Shown here: piece by piece, positions 60,930 to 64,000 of the stretch
Layout: each line of letters begins with the position of its first letter
Position numbering within the stretch: the stretch's first letter is position 1
From: Methylococcaceae bacterium
GTDB lineage: Bacteria; Pseudomonadota; Gammaproteobacteria; Methylococcales; Methylomonadaceae
Assembly: GCA_006844585.1 (NCBI GenBank)
Contig: SPJM01000342.1
Span: 26,153 to 90,152 of the forward strand
Direction: 5' to 3'
DNA: 64,000 bases
The notes under the pieces: model-generated
Told to the model about the DNA's origin: nothing
Seen by the model: only the letters and a program-made list of their open reading frames with translations
The model's database searches: none
Translations under genes and position numbers: made by a program

Positions 60930-61322
60930 CTCTTCTTCAAATCAACGCTGAATAATAAAAGGCGGAATTTCAAAAACCGTAGCATTCTCCCTTTACTTTA
61001 TTTAGCCCCCGCTGATTTTCTATACAACAAAGTGGTTTTATTGGCAAAACCATCTTTTTGAATGAAGAATGCTTAGTAAAAAAGCTAAGGCGCTCAATGC
61101 TTTAGTGAAATATTGTATTGTAAGCTCATATTAACCCTGTTAAATTAGCAGTCAGTAACGCCTTTAAGATCTAGCCGTATTAGTATGGTTTGATTTAGAG
61201 CTTAAATCAGTAATGCTAATTGATGTTAAGGTGTGTTTAAAGACGGTTTTGTTATATTGGCGGGTCAGTTTTCGGCAAGCGAAATTTCGATCAATATAAT
61301 ACTAAATTTGAGCTGAGTGAAG

Positions 61323-62297
61323 ATGTCAAATCAGGATATAAAAGAAGCGTTTGAATTATCGGCAATGTTCCTCGCTCACCAAAGCTACCAGTCGCTTACT
61401 CAAGCGACTATCCAATATTTTAGCTCAATTGAAGGCGTAGAAGAAGTCTCTTCCTATGAAATTTTCGGCGACCCTGGCGAACAAGATCAATTTTCCGTCA
61501 GACGTTTTCCGCTGACGCTTTATGATAATTACCGTGATAATAACACGGAATTATTGATGAAATTTCTCATCGGCAGCGAAGGCGGCGTTAAAACGATAGA
61601 GTATGCCGACCAACATTGGATATTGTTGGATGTGGCGAAAAAAATCAAGCCCCGCCGGGTTATTTTGATTAAAGGTCAGGTGAGCTCGTTGGTGATGACC
61701 ATCATCGAAGGCTTGTATAATGTTTACGCCAATCAAATTGCTTTGTTGGATTCAAAAGAGCGCGATGTCTTAACTCATTTGCCCAACCGTCAAACTTTGG
61801 AAATTACCCTGAATGACATTATTGTGTTTTATCGAGGGTTGCAACATAAAAAACAAGAAATCAAAGACTCTTGGCTGGCGATTTTAGATATCGACCATTT
61901 TAAAAGAATCAATGATCAATACGGTCATTTATACGGCGATGAGGTGTTACTGCACTTTGCCCGATTGATGGAAAGAGGGTTCAGGCATACTGATTTTTTG
62001 TTTCGTTATGGTGGCGAAGAATTCATTGTGATTATCAATAACAGTGATCTGGTCGGCGTTAAAACGACTTTAGAACGATTCCGTAAAGATGTAGAAGAAT
62101 ATGATTTTCCATCCGGTTCGGTAACGGTCAGCATCGGGTTCACCCAGATCGACCCTTTGGCGCCGCCTTCTTTACTGCTGGAATATGCCGATAAAGCGCT
62201 TTATCAAGCCAAAAATAACGGTCGTAATCAATTAGTTTTTTTTGATGAGTTAAAAACCGTCCCGACGACAGACAACGGGGATATAGAGTTGTTTTAA
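61323..62297 (+). CDS. GGDEF domain diguanylate cyclase
   Basis: The 324-residue cytoplasmic protein starts at ATG 61323 (GTG two codons earlier is possible). Residues 1-155 form an unnamed sensory-like domain. A GGDEF domain follows (about 160-315), with [10 protein letters not shown] as active site and an RxxD inhibitory site (RHTD) five residues before it. Such enzymes make c-di-GMP from two GTP. The input domain resembles GAF-type folds in secondary structure only. It stands alone. Confidence 0.92.
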   Translation: MSNQDIKEAFELSAMFLAHQSYQSLTQATIQYFSSIEGVEEVSSYEIFGDPGEQDQFSVRRFPLTLYDNYRDNNTELLMKFLIGSEGGVKTIEYADQHWILLDVAKKIKPRRVILIKGQVSSLVMTIIEGLYNVYANQIALLDSKERDVLTHLPNRQTLEITLNDIIVFYRGLQHKKQEIKDSWLAILDIDHFKRINDQYGHLYGDEVLLHFARLMERGFRHTDFLFRYGGEEFIVIINNSDLVGVKTTLERFRKDVEEYDFPSGSVTVSIGFTQIDPLAPPSLLLEYADKALYQAKNNGRNQLVFFDELKTVPTTDNGDIELF

Positions 62298-62788
62298 TGG
62301 AAGCTGTCGCCTTAAAAAATCCGCAGCAAATTGTAGTGGTCAAGTAAACCCAGGCATTTTTTAGAGAGAGTTTCTATTTTTGTTTTCGAATTCAGCAGAC
62401 TCTACATAAAATCGTTACAGGCTAATCTTTGCAATGCTGCTGGATGAAGGCTCCGATACCGAGCAAACCTCCAGGTAAACTTTAAAAACACATTAATGAC
62501 CGTCGCACGGCATCTTGAGGAAATCTTGTATGCCCCCAGTATTCACATTAATCAGGTAATGAGTGAGAGGGTTTGCTCAATCTCACGCTACTATCACAAA
62601 AAAGGAAAGACCGGCATTTCGTAAGAGAATCAAAGCAGCCAGCGCATCAATGGAATATGCGGCGAAATACCACTTGATGGTCCGAATTATATGCAGAGGC
62701 TTACCTGGCCCTTAACCGAATAGGTGTGTTTCTTAAACGAATGACATTGGTGCTGTGGGTGGGCTATTTGAGTAGCTCCCTATCTCGA
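62298..62788. other. Mobile-element debris
   Basis: The region opens with TGTAGTGGTCAAGTAAACCC at 62332, like the terminal repeat of some IS3-type elements; no matching right end is seen. Fragments with transposase-like sense but many stops follow. Near its end, GGTGCTGTGGGTGGGCTA with TAGCTCCCTATCTCGATT (about 62748-62789) resembles domain VI and the 3' end of a group II intron. No intact transposase or reverse transcriptase remains. Confidence 0.5.
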
Positions 62789-63088
62789 TTATGTTTCATT
62801 TTCTGGCAGCCTTAATAGCCGCTCGCTACGCCATACACGAATAACATGAATTGAATCTTGTTCCCTTAGGTAAACAACCCGGAAAGGTGAATGAATTAAT
62901 TCTCGTATTCTTTCTTCACCGAACTCTGGAACCATCCGCCCAATATCTGGATTCTCAACCAGCGTTTGCACATGCTCGATTATCGCTGATATAAATTGTT
63001 TTCCAATGTGAGGAACACCCTCTTTCTCATAATATTCTTTAATGCTTTCTAGATCACCGTATGCCGAGTTAGATACATAAATTTTCAC
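62789..63088 (-). CDS. parE: RelE/ParE family toxin
   Basis: The 99-residue protein has the ParE-type fold pattern: an N-terminal beta strand, DLESIKEYYEKEG helices, and closing IHSPFRVVYLREQDSIHVIR and VWRSERLL strands. The toxin inhibits gyrase (ParE) or cleaves mRNA (RelE); the sequence is nearer ParE. It is adjacent, without a gap, to its antitoxin gene. The pair lies in repeat-rich accessory DNA. Confidence 0.88.
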   Translation of the reverse strand: MKIYVSNSAYGDLESIKEYYEKEGVPHIGKQFISAIIEHVQTLVENPDIGRMVPEFGEERIRELIHSPFRVVYLREQDSIHVIRVWRSERLLRLPENET

Positions 63089-63358
63089 TTATTCGATACC
63101 CAGCATTTTCTTTACTTCAGCAAGCTCTATTTCTTTTCCTTCTCGAACTTCCATCAAGCCCGCTGCCACAGCCTTCATGAACTCTCGCTCTTCTTCATTT
63201 TTTTCATATTCTTCAAGGCCTTGCATGACGGCAACACCTCTTCCACGGCTAGTGAGCAATACGGGGCGATGAGTATCTTTGGTGTGATTAACCACCTTTC
63301 CGGGGTTAATCTTCAGATCTTTAAGGGGAATTACGTCTTCTGAGAATTTGGTTTGCAT
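63089..63358 (-). CDS. Phd/YefM family antitoxin
   Basis: The 89-residue protein has the Phd/YefM DNA-binding N-terminus (FSEDVIPLKDLKINPGKVVN, PVLLTSRGRGVAVMQ) and an acidic, Glu-rich C-terminal tail that neutralises the toxin. It is the first gene of the operon, as is usual, and probably represses its own promoter. Confidence 0.9.
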   Translation of the reverse strand: MQTKFSEDVIPLKDLKINPGKVVNHTKDTHRPVLLTSRGRGVAVMQGLEEYEKNEEEREFMKAVAAGLMEVREGKEIELAEVKKMLGIE

Positions 63359-63516
63359 TCAATTAGCCCTCATATTTTGAGATATTGAGCCTAATATACA
63401 GCACCTGTTAAAAGGTCTCAATATTTATTATATCAGGCTAAATACATTTAGGCCTTAATGAAATATAACGCTATGTATAACCTGCACTGGTAAAATGTCA
63501 GAGTTCATACTTTTGT

Positions 63517-63564
63517 GTAAAACTAGGGTCATAAAACTAGTAAAACTAGGGTCAGATACAAATT
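63517..63564 (+). repeat. Partial tandem copies of the ACTAGGG repeat
   Basis: GTAAAACTAGGGTC occurs at 63517-63530 and again at 63540-63553, the second continuing as AGATACAAATT. The second matches the repeat at 43863-43887 with three changes in 25. Confidence 0.75.
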
Positions 63565-63613
63565 TCCTTTTAATTCGTGACCTCAGTTATTACTTGCATA
63601 GAAAATGGAAGCA

Positions 63614-63669
63614 AAAGGCAAGACCTGACACTAATGGTTTTAAAGGCAAGACCTGACACTAATGGTTTT
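63614..63669 (+). repeat. Two perfect 28-bp tandem repeats
   Basis: Two identical 28-bp units (63614-63641 and 63642-63669) share the core GGCAAGACCTGACACTAATG. They have no coding frame. The core looks like the recombination or REP-like ends often found near IS200-type/RAYT transposases, though no such gene is present. Confidence 0.85.
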
Positions 63670-63714
63670 CTTGATATGAATTCAATTTGCCCGATGAAGT
63701 ATCTCTGTTAATAC

Positions 63715-63835
63715 CAGGCCAGGCGCCGTATACGGACCCGTATGTACGGTGCCGTGGGAGGGGGCTACTTGAGCAATGGCATTCGCTTTAGCCATTGCCC
63801 CATTCGGTTAAGAGCTCACACGAATACGATAACAT
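63715..63835 (+). mobile_element. 3'-end relic of a group II intron (domains V-VI)
   Basis: CCGTATACGG with CCCGTATGTACGG (from 63729) folds into a domain V hairpin. The outer stem is CCGTA/TACGG and the inner stem TACG/CGTA, with a 2-nt bulge on the 3' side. GGTGCCGTGGGAGGGGGCTA follows, then GCAATGGC / GCCATTGC hairpin arms, as expected for domain VI. No reverse transcriptase frame is upstream, so the intron is truncated. Confidence 0.6.
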
Positions 63836-63868
63836 GAGAAATCACTTTGTCTGCTTCAGGATTGCATA

Positions 63869-64000
63869 TTAGGCCGTCGATTCACACCCTTGCCATTTGT
63901 TCACAGGCTTTTTGGATTTCCTCACATAGGAACGACCTGGCCTCAGCTTTTGATGATTTCGCGAAATGGAGCTGACAATGTCGTCCATCACATTTTTGAT
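63869..64000 (-). pseudogene. C-terminal fragment of a probable IS4-type transposase
   Basis: On the minus strand, 43 codons are open from the window edge to a TAA at 63869-63871, including RPGRSYVRKSKKPVNKW. The basic RPGRSxxR tail is like the C-terminus of some DDE (IS4-type) transposases. The rest lies beyond the window. Recognition is by pattern only. Confidence 0.35.

Larger units (their letters stand above)
60755..61322. other. Intergenic region between btuM and a diguanylate cyclase gene
   Basis: About 570 nt hold the MITE-like element (60805-60873) and the hairpin GCGTTTGAT (60897) / ATCAAACGC (60921). That hairpin has a 15-nt loop followed by CTCTTCTTC and is a plausible terminator for the btuB-btuM transcript. 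The rest is AT-rich with no coding frame. Confidence 0.5.
63359..64000. other. Repeat-rich accessory end of the window
   Basis: The 640-nt stretch to the window end has no intact gene. It contains ACTAGGG repeats, two 28-bp tandem repeats, a group II intron 3' end relic and the C-terminal fragment of a probable transposase on the minus strand, each listed separately. Confidence 0.6.

Overview
The window is a chromosomal segment of a gammaproteobacterium, most likely a methanotroph of the Methylococcales. The decisive evidence is the complete fhcB-A-D-C operon at 10.5-15.2 kb. It encodes the formyltransferase/hydrolase complex of the tetrahydromethanopterin C1 pathway. The housekeeping blocks fit the same group: hemA-prfA-prmC, lolB-ispE-tRNA-Gln-prs-rplY-pth, clpSA/infA/bpt-aat-trxB/ftsK and guaBA-tadA. 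Base composition is moderate and fairly uniform until the right end.

Layout. 1-2.0 kb: the 5' part of an ammonium transporter fused to HAMP and chemoreceptor-type signalling helices, cut by the window edge. 2.5-3.8 kb: an exported collagen-like/C-type lectin protein. 3.9-10.1 kb: purC, djlA with a tungstate-type ABC permease and ATPase, an LpxH-like phosphoesterase with a TVP38/DedA-type membrane protein, a 134-nt palindromic element, an unknown membrane protein and a cytochrome c4. 10.5-16.8 kb: the fhc operon and a SulP anion transporter. 17.2-19.5 kb: a sigma-54 activator with an HDOD protein. 19.5-23.1 kb: hemA-prfA-prmC and a JAMM peptidase. 23.4-28.9 kb: TPR lipoprotein, lolB, ispE, tRNA-Gln, prs, rplY, pth. 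28.9-30.7 kb: a decayed SNF2-helicase 5' end and a DUF1566 protein. 30.9-34 kb: nudJ-mnmA-purB without hflD. 34.2-42.8 kb: clpS-clpA, infA, an EF-P paralogue (efpL/yeiP), bpt, aat, trxB, ftsK. 43-47.7 kb: fliS-fliT behind a clear sigma-28 promoter, a chemoreceptor, a cNMP/HDOD protein and a low-complexity protein. 47.9-53.5 kb: a PaaK-like adenylate-forming enzyme, a spore-photoproduct-lyase-like radical SAM enzyme overlapping an SDR, dsbB overlapping an exported methyltransferase, and an unknown helical protein. 53.6-57.9 kb: Uma2 nuclease, guaB, guaA, tadA. 58-60.8 kb: cobalamin riboswitch, btuB and a BtuM-like membrane protein. 61.3-62.3 kb: a diguanylate cyclase. 62.3-64 kb: accessory debris with a ParE/Phd toxin-antitoxin pair, two group II intron 3'-end relics, tandem repeats, an IS-like end and a transposase C-terminus.

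How the genes work together. The fhc operon makes the enzymes that move the formyl group from tetrahydromethanopterin to a methanofuran-type carrier and release it as formate. This is the central formaldehyde-oxidation step of a methylotroph. The riboswitch-btuB-btuM unit should take cobalamin across both membranes when the vitamin is scarce. The sigma-28 promoter before fliST, two chemoreceptor-type proteins, two HDOD proteins and a GGDEF enzyme suggest a motile, chemotactic cell. The most unusual items are the Amt-chemoreceptor fusion, the minimal BtuB/BtuM pair, the radical SAM/SDR pair, the 134-nt palindrome, and the mobile-element relics at the right end.
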